Source of the DNA: Martinezella lusitana
GTDB lineage: Bacteria; Pseudomonadota; Alphaproteobacteria; Rhizobiales; Rhizobiaceae
Assembly: GCF_010668395.1 (NCBI RefSeq)
Contig: NZ_WUEY01000005.1
Coordinates: forward strand, 1 to 64,000
Reading direction: 5' to 3'
DNA length: 64,000 bases
Part shown: piece by piece, positions 27,459 through 37,343 of the stretch
Position numbering within the stretch: position 1 is the stretch's first letter
Layout of the letters: every line of letters starts with the position of its first letter
Program-made: the position numbers and the translations under genes
Notes under the pieces: generated by a model
What the model was told of the DNA's origin: nothing
The model's input: only the letters and a program-made list of their open reading frames with translations
Database searches by the model: none

Positions 27459-28448
27459 TTAGGCTTCGAGCACGATGTTGGCGGCACTTTCCTTCAGCTC
27501 GACACCGAAGGCGCGCTGATAGTGCTCGGCGACCAGCGGCCGCTCCAGCTCGTCACACTTGTTGAGGAAGGTGACGCGGAAAGCAAAGGCGACATCGCCG
27601 AAGATCTCCGCATTCTCGGCCCAGGTGATGACGGTACGCGGGCTCATGACGGTCGACAGATCGCCGTTCATGAAGGCCGCGCGCGTCAGGTCGGCAACGC
27701 GCACCATCTTCGAGACCGTGTCGCGGCCCTTGTCGGTGCGGAAGGACTTCACCTTCGCCAGAACGATATCGACTTCGTTGTTGTGCGGCAGGTAGTTCAG
27801 CGTCGTCACGATCGACCAGCGGTCCATCTGGGCCTGGTTGATCTGCTGCGTGCCGTGGTAGAGGCCCGTGGTATCGCCGAGACCGATGGTGTTGGCGGTC
27901 GCGAACAGGCGGAAAGCCGGGTGAGGACGGATGACGCGGCTCTGGTCGAGCAGGGTCAGGCGGCCCGAGGATTCCAGCACGCGCTGGATGACGAACATCA
28001 CGTCCGGGCGGCCGGCGTCGTATTCGTCGAAGACGAGCGCGACATTGTGCTGGTAGGCCCAGGGCAGGATGCCGTCCTTGAACTCGGTGACCTGCAGGCC
28101 GTCCTTGACGACGATCGCGTCCTTGCCGACGAGATCGATACGGCTGACATGGCTGTCGAGGTTGATACGAACGCAGGGCCAGTTGAGGCGTGCGGCCACC
28201 TGCTCGATGTGAGAGGATTTGCCGGTGCCGTGATAGCCCGAGATCATCACGCGGCGGTTATGCGCAAAGCCGGCGAGGATGGCGAGCGTGGTCTCGCGGT
28301 CGAAGAGATAGTCCGTATCCAGGTCTGGTACGTAAGCGCCGCCCTGGCTGTAGGCGGGAACGCGAATGTCGGAATCAATGCCGAAAACGTCACGGACCGA
28401 AACGGTGGTGTCGGGAACTTCGGAAATATCAAGGTCAATCTTGCTCAT
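27459..28448 (-). CDS. cobS: Aerobic cobaltochelatase subunit CobS
   Basis: Protein of 329 aa, an AAA+ MoxR-type ATPase that powers CobNST. Walker A GYHGTGKS at residues 71-78, Walker [10 protein letters not shown]. Two ATGs are adjacent; the second (28448) is chosen because GGAG sits 5 nt before it but only 2 nt before the first. It leads the cobS-cobT transcript. Confidence 0.95.
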   Translation of the reverse strand: MSKIDLDISEVPDTTVSVRDVFGIDSDIRVPAYSQGGAYVPDLDTDYLFDRETTLAILAGFAHNRRVMISGYHGTGKSSHIEQVAARLNWPCVRINLDSHVSRIDLVGKDAIVVKDGLQVTEFKDGILPWAYQHNVALVFDEYDAGRPDVMFVIQRVLESSGRLTLLDQSRVIRPHPAFRLFATANTIGLGDTTGLYHGTQQINQAQMDRWSIVTTLNYLPHNNEVDIVLAKVKSFRTDKGRDTVSKMVRVADLTRAAFMNGDLSTVMSPRTVITWAENAEIFGDVAFAFRVTFLNKCDELERPLVAEHYQRAFGVELKESAANIVLEA

Positions 28449-28756
28449 CATGTCTCCAGGGCGGGTGCTCTCACCCAGCCATATCAATCTCAGCCGTGTT
28501 ATCCGAAACGCCGCAGCTTTGTTGCCCGCATCCGTTCGGTCGGAACAGCGGCGATACTTCTCCGGGACTAAAGCAAAATCTCGGCGCGATGAAATGATCG
28601 CTTGCGAGCATCCTTGAACAGAGTCCCGGACAAGAAACGCCGCGTCCGGAAAGTTGGCCGAGGTGCAGCCAGCCAAATGCGCACCCTGCCGCGGTTGCCC
28701 GCGGCTTCAGCCGATTTGGACCATACCTGATTGAAGGCGGAGAGCAAGGACAGGAA
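28449..28756. other. 308-bp gap between cobS and the J-domain gene
   Basis: This should contain the cobS promoter. One hairpin is visible at 28688-28705 (GCCGCGG, TTGC loop, CCGCGGC), a possible terminator for the J-domain gene transcribed leftward. No cobalamin riboswitch signature was recognised and no small gene is supported. Confidence 0.55.
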
Positions 28757-29377
28757 TTAACAAAAACCGTTCTGTTTCAATAATTGATAGGCCTGGATGA
28801 CCGCGCGGAAGCGCTCCTCGGAGCCGCGATCGCCGCCATTGGCGTCAGGATGGTGCATTTTGACCAATTCCTTGTACCGCCGCTTGATTTCGGGCGCCGT
28901 GGCGGCAGCGCCAAGCCCCATGGTGTCGAACGCCTTCGCTTCGAGCGTTTTCAGCTTGCGCTGCTGCGGGAAACGCGGTCCCCGACCCTGTCCCTCCCCT
29001 TCCTTGACGAAGCCGAAGGGATCGCGGACGCGGGAATAGGCGCCGGAGCGGACATCGGAATGGAGCGGGCTGTTCTTGGCGGCCTTGTTGACACCGACAG
29101 TCCAGGTCGGACGATGGCCGGTGATGGCTTCCTTCTGGTAGCGCGCAATCTCTCCGTCCGAGAGGCCGGAGAAATAATTGTAGCCCTTGTTGTATTCCTT
29201 GACGTGCTCGAAGCAGAACAAAAAGAACTGCCCTTCCGCATTGCGCCCGACAGGAGCGCGATGCGTACCGTGCTTGTCGCAGCCGTCCCATTGGCACGTC
29301 GGCGGCCCCTGCTCGGGCTCCTGCGGGCGTTTGCGGCGGGTACGGATGCGATCGAAATATTTTGAATCAAGTCCCAT
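28757..29377 (-). CDS. J-domain (DnaJ-like) protein with N-terminal Cys-rich segment
   Basis: Protein of 206 aa. The J domain is C-terminal (about 147-206), with the HPD triad at H176-D178 in KMHHPDANGGD. The N-terminal part has C28, C33, C55 and H58 spaced like a small metal site and a FLFCFEHVKEYNKGYNYF segment conserved in rhizobia. It is a likely DnaK co-chaperone; the client is unknown. It is divergent from bolA, with 108 bp between starts. Confidence 0.87.
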   Translation of the reverse strand: MGLDSKYFDRIRTRRKRPQEPEQGPPTCQWDGCDKHGTHRAPVGRNAEGQFFLFCFEHVKEYNKGYNYFSGLSDGEIARYQKEAITGHRPTWTVGVNKAAKNSPLHSDVRSGAYSRVRDPFGFVKEGEGQGRGPRFPQQRKLKTLEAKAFDTMGLGAAATAPEIKRRYKELVKMHHPDANGGDRGSEERFRAVIQAYQLLKQNGFC

Positions 29378-29485
29378 GATGGCCTAATTATGGGGCCTCG
29401 ATTGGCCCACAACAAGAATTGACAAATGGGAATGTTGCAGGCTTTGTGAGAACCTTTTTTTCGCAACGGAGATCGACGCGGGAAC

Positions 29486-29773
29486 ATGGAAACGACACTT
29501 AAATCCCGCATCGAGACGAAGCTCAACCAGGCTTTCGCGCCCGAGCGCCTCGCCGTCATCAATGAAAGCCACCTGCATGCCGGCCATCAGCCCGACATGA
29601 CCGGAACCGGCGAGACCCATATAAGAATTCGCATCGTCTCCGCCAAATTTACTGGCATGCCGCGCCTTGCGCGCCATCGGGCAATCAACGAGTTGCTGAA
29701 GCCGGAGCTGGATGCCGGCCTGCATGCGCTTGCCGTGGAGCCTGCGGCGCCGGGCGAAGCGGTGCGCTGGTGA
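29486..29773 (+). CDS. bolA: BolA family protein
   Basis: Protein of 95 aa. LNQAFAPERLAVINESHLHAGH and THIRIRIVSAKFTGMPRLARHR are the BolA/IbaG core, including the conserved His in HAGH. BolA proteins bind monothiol glutaredoxins with a [2Fe-2S] cluster and influence iron use and morphology. It is divergent from the J-domain gene, as in other rhizobia. Confidence 0.93.
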   Translation: METTLKSRIETKLNQAFAPERLAVINESHLHAGHQPDMTGTGETHIRIRIVSAKFTGMPRLARHRAINELLKPELDAGLHALAVEPAAPGEAVRW

Positions 29774-29791
29774 CCCTGCAGAAGACGGAGC

Positions 29792-31102
29792 TTATTCGGG
29801 CTTGATCTCTTCCGCCTCGGCGGGGCGAATGCGCAGCTTGGTGATGCGGTTCTTTTCCCGCTTCATGACGATGAAGCGTTTCCCATAGAAGGTGAATGCC
29901 TGACGCTCTTCCGGGATGGTCATCGATTCGTGGATGACGAGACCGGCAATCGTCGTCGCCTCCTCGTCGGGCAGATCCCAGTCGAGCGCGCGGTTGAGGT
30001 CGCGAATCGGTACGACGCCGTCGACGACGATCGAACCATCGGCCTCCTGCCGAACGCCCTGGATATCGAGGTCGTGTTCGTCGGCGATGTCTCCGACGAT
30101 CTCCTCCAGAATGTCTTCCAGCGTGACGATACCCTGCACTTCGCCATATTCGTCGACGACGACGGCAAAATGCTGCTTGCGGCGCAGGAAGGCATTGAGT
30201 TGGTCTTCCAGATTGGTGCTGTCGGGCACGAACCATGGTTTCTGCGCGATCTTGACGATATCGAGATTTTCCGGCTCGACATCGGGCTCCGCCAGCGCTC
30301 TCAGCAGATCCTTGGCATGGACGACGCCGATGATGTTGTCGATCGAGCCGCGCCAGAGCGGCATGCGCGTATAGGGGCTGTCGAGGATGGCGCGCACCAC
30401 CACTTCGGGCGGATCGTCGGCATTGATGGCGCGCATCGCCGTGCGATGAACCATGATGTCGGACAGCTCCAGCTCGCCGAGGTCGAGCACGCCGCCCAGA
30501 CGGTCGCGGTCGGCCTTGACCACCGATCCCTCGCGGTGAAGCAGGTCCACGGCGCCGCGAAGCTCCTCGTGCGCCGACAGCATCGACACCTCCTTGGAGA
30601 GGTTGATGCCGAACAGGCCGAGGATCCAGCGGACGATGGCGTTGACGAAGCTCGATACCGGCCCGACGATGGCGACAAACAGCCGCACCGGCGCAGCCAC
30701 GTTGAGCGCAAAGCGATCCGGCGTCGAAATCGCCCAGCTTTTCGGCAGCACTTCGGCGAAGATGACGAGGATGACCGTCATCGCAGCCGTCGCCACCACC
30801 ACGCCGGAATTGCCGAACAGGCCGAGGAACACGCTGGTCGCAAGCGAAGAGGCAAGGATGTTCGCGAGGTTGTTGCCGATGAGCAAGGTGCCGATCAGCC
30901 TGTCCCGGCGCTCGATCAGCCGGCGCACGACCCCGGCATTTTCGTCGCCATTGGCCTCAAGCGTGTGAATTCGGGTTCGGGAAACCGCGGTCAGCGCCGT
31001 TTCCGAACCGGAGAAGAATGCCGACAGCAGCACGAGCACGACGATCGAGGCGATCTCGGGCCAATATTCGAACAATACAGCCAGCGTGCCCTCGACCGTC
31101 AT
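29792..31102 (-). CDS. HlyC/CorC-family CNNM-CBS transporter-associated protein
   Basis: Protein of 436 aa. An N-terminal CNNM (DUF21) membrane domain of about four segments begins SAFFSGSETALTAVSRTRI. Then come two CBS domains (about 205-330, with VVVDEYGEVQGIVTLEDILEEIVGDI) and a C-terminal CorC/HlyC domain. The family is linked to Mg or Co efflux and resistance. Its ATG (31100-31102) shares one base with the aroB stop, so aroK-aroB and this gene form one coupled unit. Confidence 0.9.
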   Translation of the reverse strand: MTVEGTLAVLFEYWPEIASIVVLVLLSAFFSGSETALTAVSRTRIHTLEANGDENAGVVRRLIERRDRLIGTLLIGNNLANILASSLATSVFLGLFGNSGVVVATAAMTVILVIFAEVLPKSWAISTPDRFALNVAAPVRLFVAIVGPVSSFVNAIVRWILGLFGINLSKEVSMLSAHEELRGAVDLLHREGSVVKADRDRLGGVLDLGELELSDIMVHRTAMRAINADDPPEVVVRAILDSPYTRMPLWRGSIDNIIGVVHAKDLLRALAEPDVEPENLDIVKIAQKPWFVPDSTNLEDQLNAFLRRKQHFAVVVDEYGEVQGIVTLEDILEEIVGDIADEHDLDIQGVRQEADGSIVVDGVVPIRDLNRALDWDLPDEEATTIAGLVIHESMTIPEERQAFTFYGKRFIVMKREKNRITKLRIRPAEAEEIKPE

Positions 31103-32232
31103 CAGGGATGCTTTTCCTTCAGGAAGCTCAAGACTTCGGAAGACGGCACATCGTCCGCGACGAAGGACTGGCCGATACCGTGCGTGAGGATGAAGGTGAG
31201 CTTGCCGCTCTTGACCTTCTTGTCCTGGGCAATGGCGTCCATCAGCGTCTCGGCCGGCGGCAGATCGCCGGGGATGTCGCCCATTCGCGTCGGCAGGCCC
31301 ACGGCTTTCAGATGCGCCTCGACGCGCTTCGCATCATCCGGGCTTGCGAGATTGAGGCGCGCCGAGAATTCATGCGCCAGCACCATGCCGATAGCCACGC
31401 CTTCGCCATGCACCAGCCTGCGGCTGTCGTAAGCGGTGGCCGCTTCCAGCGCGTGGCCGAAGGTGTGGCCGAGATTGAGGAGCGCCCGCGGCCCGTTTTC
31501 ACGCTCATCGGCAACGACCACATCGGATTTTGCCTGGCAGCTTGCCGCGATCGCCTCGATGCGCGCCGCGCCGCCGGCAAAGACTTGCCTCCAGTTGGCC
31601 TCGAGCCAGGCGAAAAAATCCGGCTTGTCGATCAGGCCGTATTTGGCGACTTCGGCGTAACCGGCGCGGAACTCCCGCTCGCTGAGCGTATTCAGCACAT
31701 CGATATCGGCGAGCACGAGATCCGGCTGATGGAAGACGCCGACCAGGTTCTTGCCGTGATGGGTGTTGATGCCGGTCTTGCCGCCGACCGACGAATCCAC
31801 CTGCGCCAGCAGCGATGTCGGAACCTGGACGAAACGAACGCCGCGGCGCACGATCCCGGCGGCAAAGCCGGCGAGATCGCCGATGACGCCGCCGCCGAGC
31901 GCGATCACCGCGTCGTTGCGCTCCACGCGCGCGGTCAGCACCGCATCGCAGACGGTCATGAGATGCTCGAAGCTCTTGGTCTTCTCGCCGGCCGGCAGCA
32001 CGAGGCTGGATGCCTGGATACCCTCGGCTTCAAGGCTCGCGACCAGGGCGCCGAGATAAAGCGGGCCGACGTTTTCATCCGTGATGACGGCAGCCCTTCG
32101 CCCCTTCAGCCGCGCGGCGATCTCGCGCCCTGCGCGGGCGATCAGGCCGGGGCCGATCAGGATGTCGTAGGCGCGCTCGCCGAGAGGCACGCGCACGAGA
32201 CGTTCCGCGGTGGCCGGTGTGATCGCATTCAT
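31102..32232 (-). CDS. aroB: 3-dehydroquinate synthase
   Basis: Protein of 376 aa, second step of the shikimate pathway (DAHP to 3-dehydroquinate) using NAD and a divalent metal. [37 protein letters not shown] (catalytic and nucleotide contacts) and [11 protein letters not shown] (metal ligands) are all present. Its start overlaps the aroK stop by 4 nt (ATGA). Confidence 0.97.
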   Translation of the reverse strand: MNAITPATAERLVRVPLGERAYDILIGPGLIARAGREIAARLKGRRAAVITDENVGPLYLGALVASLEAEGIQASSLVLPAGEKTKSFEHLMTVCDAVLTARVERNDAVIALGGGVIGDLAGFAAGIVRRGVRFVQVPTSLLAQVDSSVGGKTGINTHHGKNLVGVFHQPDLVLADIDVLNTLSEREFRAGYAEVAKYGLIDKPDFFAWLEANWRQVFAGGAARIEAIAASCQAKSDVVVADERENGPRALLNLGHTFGHALEAATAYDSRRLVHGEGVAIGMVLAHEFSARLNLASPDDAKRVEAHLKAVGLPTRMGDIPGDLPPAETLMDAIAQDKKVKSGKLTFILTHGIGQSFVADDVPSSEVLSFLKEKHP

Positions 32233-32822
32233 GGTGCTTTGCTTTCTGCTGTATTTCCCTCGGCGATGGCGGCAAGGACTTCCTTGACCATGACCTCCTT
32301 GCCCACATCGCGGGAGAGGACCGTGAGATCGGCTTCCGCATAGATCGGATAGCGCGCATTCATCAGGTTCTCGAGGGTCTGCTTCGGATTCTCGGTCTTG
32401 AGCAGCGGACGCGTGTCGCGCTTGTTGACCCGGTCCCAGAGCACGTCGAGATCGGCCTTGAGCCAGACGGAAAGGCTGCCGCGCTTGACATGCATGCGCG
32501 TGCTGTCGTTGATGAAGGCGCCGCCGCCCGTCGAGACCACGCGCGGGCCGCCGCGCAGCAGCCGCTTGATAACGCGCGTTTCCAGCGCCCGGAACTCCTG
32601 CTCGCCATAGGCGGCGAACAATTCGGTGATCGTCATGCGCGAGACGCGCTCGATCTCGACATCCGTATCGACGAAGGGAATGCCGAGCTGCTGAGCGAGA
32701 AGCCGGCCGATCGAAGATTTTCCCGCACCCATCAGCCCGACCAGAACGAGATTGCGCTGACCCAGCGCGTCACGCGCCCGGTCTTTCAGGCTTTCGGCAA
32801 GAGTCAGAACGTGTTCACTCAT
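32229..32822 (-). CDS. aroK: Shikimate kinase
   Basis: Protein of 197 aa that phosphorylates shikimate with ATP. Walker A GLMGAGKS at residues 29-36, FVDTD substrate-binding Asp, and STGGGAF are seen. Start 32822 ([10 protein letters not shown]) is chosen from the family N-terminus. An in-frame ATG at 32897 with AAGGAT upstream would add 25 residues and cannot be excluded. Confidence 0.94.
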   Translation of the reverse strand: MSEHVLTLAESLKDRARDALGQRNLVLVGLMGAGKSSIGRLLAQQLGIPFVDTDVEIERVSRMTITELFAAYGEQEFRALETRVIKRLLRGGPRVVSTGGGAFINDSTRMHVKRGSLSVWLKADLDVLWDRVNKRDTRPLLKTENPKQTLENLMNARYPIYAEADLTVLSRDVGKEVMVKEVLAAIAEGNTAESKAP

Positions 32823-32982
32823 CGGCCCATTCACAATTTCTTTGGAAACGGTATCGTCAAATGCGCCGGTAGCGTCAAGACGCCGCGGCGTAAACATGTC
32901 TGCAATATCCTTCAGCTAACCCTTGAAGAACATAATTGTAGCGCATCGCCGGGCCAACGGACGAGAGAAGGAGAGTTTTCGA

Positions 32983-33150
32983 ATGCCGACACTGTTTCGC
33001 TTCCTTGTCATCTGCGCGGTCATCGCCGGATCGATATATGGAGCGATGTGGGCGCTCGTCCTCTTCGTCGATCCGCAGCCGCGCGACGTGACGATCCGCA
33101 TTCCGCCCGAACGCATCAATCCGCCAACAACCGGCTCGCTGAAACCATGA
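32983..33150 (+). CDS. Small single-pass membrane protein upstream of xerD
   Basis: Protein of 55 aa: one membrane segment (about residues 5-27) and a short tail with [28 protein letters not shown] lies about 10 nt before ATG 32983. Its stop overlaps the xerD start (ATGA). Small proteins of this look are found in the same place in other rhizobia; function unknown. It is divergent from aroK. Confidence 0.75.
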   Translation: MPTLFRFLVICAVIAGSIYGAMWALVLFVDPQPRDVTIRIPPERINPPTTGSLKP

Positions 33151-34136
33151 GCGCACAAGCCACGACCGTAAAAGCCGCCGCGAGGGATCTGAGCCGAGCG
33201 CATCTGGAAGCCTTTCTGGAGATGATGAGCGCCGAGCGCGGCGCGGCGGTCAACACGCTGCAATCCTACGAGCGCGATCTCGACGATCTCCATTCCTTTC
33301 TGTCCGGGCGCGGCGTCCGCCTGACCGAAGCGGGACCGAACGATCTTGGCGCCTATCTTTCCAGCCTGTCGAGCCAGGGCTTTAAGCCATCGTCCCAGGC
33401 GCGGCGGCTTTCCGCCATGCGGCAGTTCTACAAGTTCCTCTATGCCGAAGGCCTGCGCACGGACGATCCCACCGGAATCCTCGACGCGCCCAAGAAAGGC
33501 CGTGCCCTTCCAAAGACCATGGGCGTCGAGGAAGTGACGAGGCTCCTGACCCAGGCCGAGCAGGAGGCCACGCCCGAAGGGCCGGATCGATTGCAGCGCC
33601 AGCGCATGCTGGTGCTTCTGGAAATGCTCTACGCCACGGGCATGCGTGTCAGCGAGCTCGTTTCGTTGCCGGCAAAGGTGCTGGATCAGGAAGGGCGTTT
33701 CCTGATTATCCGCGGCAAGGGAAACAAGGAACGGCTGGTGCCGCTATCGCAATCGGCCATTTCAGCCCTGAAAGCCTACGGACGGCTGCAGGCCGAGGCT
33801 GCTGCAAGTGCCAGGCATCCCGCCCCCGAAAGCCCATGGCTTTTCCCCGCCGCGTCCAAACAGGGCTACCTGCCGCGCCAGGTCTTCGCGCGCGACCTCA
33901 AGGATCTTGCGATCCGGGCCGGCCTGACGCCTTCGATGATCTCGCCGCATGTGATGCGCCATGCCTTCGCCAGCCATCTTCTCGCCAACGGGGCGGACTT
34001 GCGCGTGGTGCAGGAACTTCTCGGCCATTCGGACATTTCGACCACGCAAATCTACACACATGTACTGGAAGAACGCCTTCATCAGCTGGTCCAGACGCAT
34101 CACCCCCTTGCCAAACAGGCAAAAAAACAGGATTAG
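33147..34136 (+). CDS. xerD: Site-specific tyrosine recombinase XerD
   Basis: Protein of 329 aa. The full catalytic set is visible: R167, K191, H268, R271, H294 and nucleophile Y303. The N-terminal SAM-like core-binding domain spans about 15-110. With XerC it resolves chromosome dimers at dif. It is a core gene between the small membrane protein and accA, so it should not be read as a mobile-element integrase. Start ATG 33147 overlaps the previous stop. Confidence 0.94.
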   Translation: MSAQATTVKAAARDLSRAHLEAFLEMMSAERGAAVNTLQSYERDLDDLHSFLSGRGVRLTEAGPNDLGAYLSSLSSQGFKPSSQARRLSAMRQFYKFLYAEGLRTDDPTGILDAPKKGRALPKTMGVEEVTRLLTQAEQEATPEGPDRLQRQRMLVLLEMLYATGMRVSELVSLPAKVLDQEGRFLIIRGKGNKERLVPLSQSAISALKAYGRLQAEAAASARHPAPESPWLFPAASKQGYLPRQVFARDLKDLAIRAGLTPSMISPHVMRHAFASHLLANGADLRVVQELLGHSDISTTQIYTHVLEERLHQLVQTHHPLAKQAKKQD

Positions 34137-34199
34137 GACCGGCATACAGGCTAAAGCCGCCGTCTCTCGTCACGGGCAAAAGGATCGGAAACGCACCTC

Positions 34200-35153
34200 A
34201 TGCACAATTATCTGGACTTCGAAAAACCCATCTCGGATCTCGAAGGCAAGATTCACGAGCTCAAGAAACTGGCGAGCGAAGACGAAAGCATCGACACATC
34301 GGACGAAGTCAGCCGGCTTGAAGTCCGCGTGCGCGAGGCGACCGTCGATATCTATTCCAAGCTCAATGCCTGGCAGAAGACGCAGGTCGCGCGCCATCCG
34401 CAGCGCCCGCATTTCGTCGACTATGCCAGTACGCTGTTCACCGAATTCACGCCGCTCGCCGGCGACCGCACATTTTCCGAGGATGCCGCCATCCAGGCCG
34501 GCTTTGCCCGCTTCCGCGGCCAGCCCGTCGCCCTCATCGGCCAGGAAAAGGGCAACGACACCAAGAGCCGCCTGAAGCACAATTTCGGCAGCGCCCGGCC
34601 GGAAGGATATCGCAAGGCGATCCGCATCCTCGAAATGGCCGATCGCTTCCAGCTGCCGGTCATCACGCTGGTCGACACGGCCGGCGCCTATCCGGGCGTG
34701 GGTGCGGAAGAACGCGGTCAGGCGGAGGCGATCGCTCGCTCCACCGAAATGTGTCTCGGCGTGAAAGTGCCGATCGTCTCCATCGTCATCGGTGAAGGCG
34801 GTTCCGGCGGCGCTATCGCGATTGCCGTCGGCAACCGCGTCTACATGCTCGAACATTCGATCTACAGCGTGATTTCGCCCGAAGGTGCGGCCTCGATCCT
34901 GTGGCGCGATTCCACTCGCGCCAAGGAAGCCGCGACCAACATGAAGATAACGGCCGAAGACCTGAAGGGCCTCGGCATCATCGACGGCATCATCCCCGAG
35001 CCCCTGGGCGGCGCGCATCGCGATCCCGCGACGGTCATCGCTTCGGCCGGCGACACGATTGCCAACGCGCTCGGCGAGCTTTCCAGCCGTTCGGGCGAAC
35101 AGCTGCGCAACGACCGGCGCCAGAAATTCCTTTCCATGGGCCGCAATCTCTAG
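34200..35153 (+). CDS. accA: Acetyl-CoA carboxylase carboxyltransferase subunit alpha
   Basis: Protein of 317 aa. With AccD it transfers the carboxyl group from biotin to acetyl-CoA, forming malonyl-CoA for fatty acid synthesis. [18 protein letters not shown] start, [38 protein letters not shown] and IGEGGSGGA are typical. Length is normal. Confidence 0.97.
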   Translation: MHNYLDFEKPISDLEGKIHELKKLASEDESIDTSDEVSRLEVRVREATVDIYSKLNAWQKTQVARHPQRPHFVDYASTLFTEFTPLAGDRTFSEDAAIQAGFARFRGQPVALIGQEKGNDTKSRLKHNFGSARPEGYRKAIRILEMADRFQLPVITLVDTAGAYPGVGAEERGQAEAIARSTEMCLGVKVPIVSIVIGEGGSGGAIAIAVGNRVYMLEHSIYSVISPEGAASILWRDSTRAKEAATNMKITAEDLKGLGIIDGIIPEPLGGAHRDPATVIASAGDTIANALGELSSRSGEQLRNDRRQKFLSMGRNL

Positions 35154-35485
35154 GGTATCCGTCGGCCGGGCAGGCCGCCTCGCACCTTGCGACTGCGGTG
35201 AAAACTGAGACGATACGGCCGCAGTCCGGCTTCGGCCGGATAGCTGCTCCTCAGAGGCGCATTCAAAAAATGTGATCGCGAAAAACGGGAATGAGGCCAA
35301 ACCTTGGCCACATTTCCGTTATCGAAGCTTTTATGGGAAAGAAAAGCTTGCCGACGCGCCGCGGGCACGTCATAGGCTGGTAAGGAATTTTCAAGTATAA
35401 ACCGTCTATGATTCCGTTTCATGCTTCGAGGGGAGTGGCGAAACAGATCGAGCTGCCACTCTTCGCATTTATGGGCCAAGTCAGA
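35154..35485. other. 332-bp region between accA and the L,D-transpeptidase-like gene
   Basis: Contains a GC hairpin near 35223-35240 (TCCGG...CCGGA) that may end the accA transcript, and a GGCCAA/TTGGCC hairpin at 35295-35309. The 3' part is AT-richer and probably holds the next promoter. An in-frame longer start of the next gene at 35408 lies here but lacks a ribosome-binding site. Confidence 0.5.
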
Positions 35486-36811
35486 ATGCGCATCCGTCAC
35501 CTTGCCTACGTCTCTTTGATGGCGCTGACCCTCGCCGGCTGCAACGACGCGCTGGATACAGCGTCGGTCGACCTGTCGACGGTCAAGAACAAGGTCGAGC
35601 AGCCGCTTCCGAGCCATATCCTGGCGGACATGGCCCAGAAAGGCATGGACCGCAATTCGCCGATCATGATCCGCATCTTCAAGGAAGAAGGTGCGATGGA
35701 GATCCTGAAGGCGAACCAGAGCAACCGCTTCGAAGTCATCGCGGATTACAAGATCTGCGCCTGGTCCGGCCGTCTCGGCCCGAAGGTCAAGGAAGGCGAC
35801 CGGCAGGCACCGGAAGGCTTCTACATGCTGACGCCGGCCAACCTGAACCCGAATTCGAAATATTATCTCGCCATCAACACCGGTTTCCCGAACCGCTACG
35901 ACGCCGCCAACGGCCGCTCCGGCGCCAATCTGATGATCCATGGCGCCTGCTCCTCGTCCGGCTGCTATTCGATGACCGACCAGCAGGTGCTGGAAATCTA
36001 CGCCTTCGCCCGCGACGCCTTCAAGGGCGGCCAGAAGGCCATCCAGCTCGAGGCTTTTCCCTTCCGCATGACTGCGGAAAACATGTGGAAGCACCGCCTC
36101 AGCCCCAACATCGACTTCTGGAAGATGCTGAAGGTCGGCTACGACAATTTCGAAGTCACCAAGCGACCGCCCGAGGTCGAGGTCTGCGAGAAGAAATACG
36201 TCTTCAACCAGCAGGCCAGCGGGCCGTTCAACGCCGGCGGCAAATGCCCGGTGATGACCACGCCGCCCGCCCTGCAGGTGGCGCTTTCGACCTATGACAA
36301 ACAATACCAGGCCGATTATGCCGTCGCCATGAAGAAGTACGACGACATGGCGTGGTACGACCCGACCGAAGCCGAGCGCAAGGCGGTCGTCGCCAAGCAG
36401 CGCAAGGGCCACGATCTTGCCTATGCGCCGACCGGCACCGCTCTTGCCGCCGGCAAGATGATGAAGGTCGCCGATCTCGAGGCGATGATGTCCAACCAGT
36501 CGGCACAGCAGATCGCGCGCGGCGGTACGGTGCTCAGCCCGAGCACCAATCCGTCGACGGCAAGCATTCGCCTGGCAACGGCGACCCCTGCGGCTGCCAA
36601 TCCGGCAGCGGAAACTCCGGCAATGGCTGGACAGCAGCCCGCCGGCCCTGTCGTCGCCGCCAACATTCCGGCAAATGTGCCGATCCCGATGGCAAATCCG
36701 ATGAATCCGGGCCTCAATCCGCTCGCCTATGCGCCGAGCCCGGCTGTCGAGACAGCACAGACCGAAGCCAAGAAGCCGCCTTTCTGGAAGTTCTGGGCCA
36801 AGAGTGAATAA
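35486..36811 (+). CDS. YafK/YkuD-like L,D-transpeptidase-family lipoprotein
   Basis: About 441 aa. The signal segment ends in lipobox LTLAGC. The catalytic motif HGACSSSGC has H152 and C160 (numbering from 35486), matching the YafK branch of L,D-transpeptidase-fold enzymes. E. coli YafK (DpaA) is an amidase that cuts Lpp from peptidoglycan, so crosslinking or hydrolysis cannot be told apart here. The C-terminal 110 residues are Ala/Pro/Asn-rich, probably unstructured. Start is uncertain: 35471 and 35408 are in frame. The stop overlaps the next gene by 8 nt. Confidence 0.78.
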   Translation: MRIRHLAYVSLMALTLAGCNDALDTASVDLSTVKNKVEQPLPSHILADMAQKGMDRNSPIMIRIFKEEGAMEILKANQSNRFEVIADYKICAWSGRLGPKVKEGDRQAPEGFYMLTPANLNPNSKYYLAINTGFPNRYDAANGRSGANLMIHGACSSSGCYSMTDQQVLEIYAFARDAFKGGQKAIQLEAFPFRMTAENMWKHRLSPNIDFWKMLKVGYDNFEVTKRPPEVEVCEKKYVFNQQASGPFNAGGKCPVMTTPPALQVALSTYDKQYQADYAVAMKKYDDMAWYDPTEAERKAVVAKQRKGHDLAYAPTGTALAAGKMMKVADLEAMMSNQSAQQIARGGTVLSPSTNPSTASIRLATATPAAANPAAETPAMAGQQPAGPVVAANIPANVPIPMANPMNPGLNPLAYAPSPAVETAQTEAKKPPFWKFWAKSE

Positions 36812-37037
36812 CGCAGATACCGAGATCTACGATCTGCGCGGGCTGAAGTGCCCCTATCCGGCGATCAAGACCGAAAAGCGCCTGCGCGGCATGACGAGCG
36901 GCGCGACCTTGGCGGTCGAGACGACCGACCCGCTTGCCGTCATCGACATCCCGCATCTCTGCAATGAAAAAGGCCATACGCTTCTCGCCAGCGAGAAGAC
37001 GGAAAACGGCCATCGCTTCGTGATCCGCAAGGGATAA
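36804..37037 (+). CDS. TusA/SirA-family sulfurtransferase
   Basis: Protein of 77 aa. DLRGLKCPYPAIKTEKRL contains the CPxP motif with the reactive Cys typical of TusA-like sulfur carriers. Such proteins pass persulfide sulfur to tRNA thiolation or molybdenum cofactor enzymes; the partner is not known here. GTG 36804 is the only sensible start and overlaps the preceding gene by 8 nt, implying coupling. Confidence 0.87.
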   Translation: MNNADTEIYDLRGLKCPYPAIKTEKRLRGMTSGATLAVETTDPLAVIDIPHLCNEKGHTLLASEKTENGHRFVIRKG

Positions 37038-37343
37038 GAAAGCCCGCATTCCGCCTTCTCCCCTCGGGGAGAAGGTGTCCGAAGGGCGGATGAGGGTGAG
37101 GCGCGGCAAATTGAAATTCTTTGAAGGGCAAAATAGTCCGCGCTCGGCGTGAGCCCCCTCACCATGCCCTCTCCCCAAGGAGAGAGGATAATCCATGCCC
37201 GCCGGCCAGCTTCACGAAAAGCCGCCGATCATTCGTTTCTTCAAAACGGACAAGGCGGCCTACGGCGAATTGAAAGACCACGAGAAAATGACAGCATTTC
37301 TCCGGCAACGCTCATCGCCCGATGGCCAGGCATCCCCAAGCCC
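37038..37343. repeat. 306-bp gap holding a rhizobial intergenic palindrome cluster
   Basis: CCTTCTCCCC and GGGGAGAAGG form a perfect 10-bp hairpin with a 2-nt loop at 37054-37075. A second hairpin CTCTCC...GGAGAG lies at about 37169-37184. GAGGGTGAGG (37090s) and CCCCTCACC (37150s) between them are partly complementary. This mosaic layout is common between genes in Rhizobiales. It may end both the tusA and the convergent cobW-family transcripts. No gene is supported. Confidence 0.7.

Noticed and set aside
33147..34136. Integrase of a mobile element
   Set aside because: The protein is XerD with core synteny (aroK upstream, accA downstream) and normal base composition.
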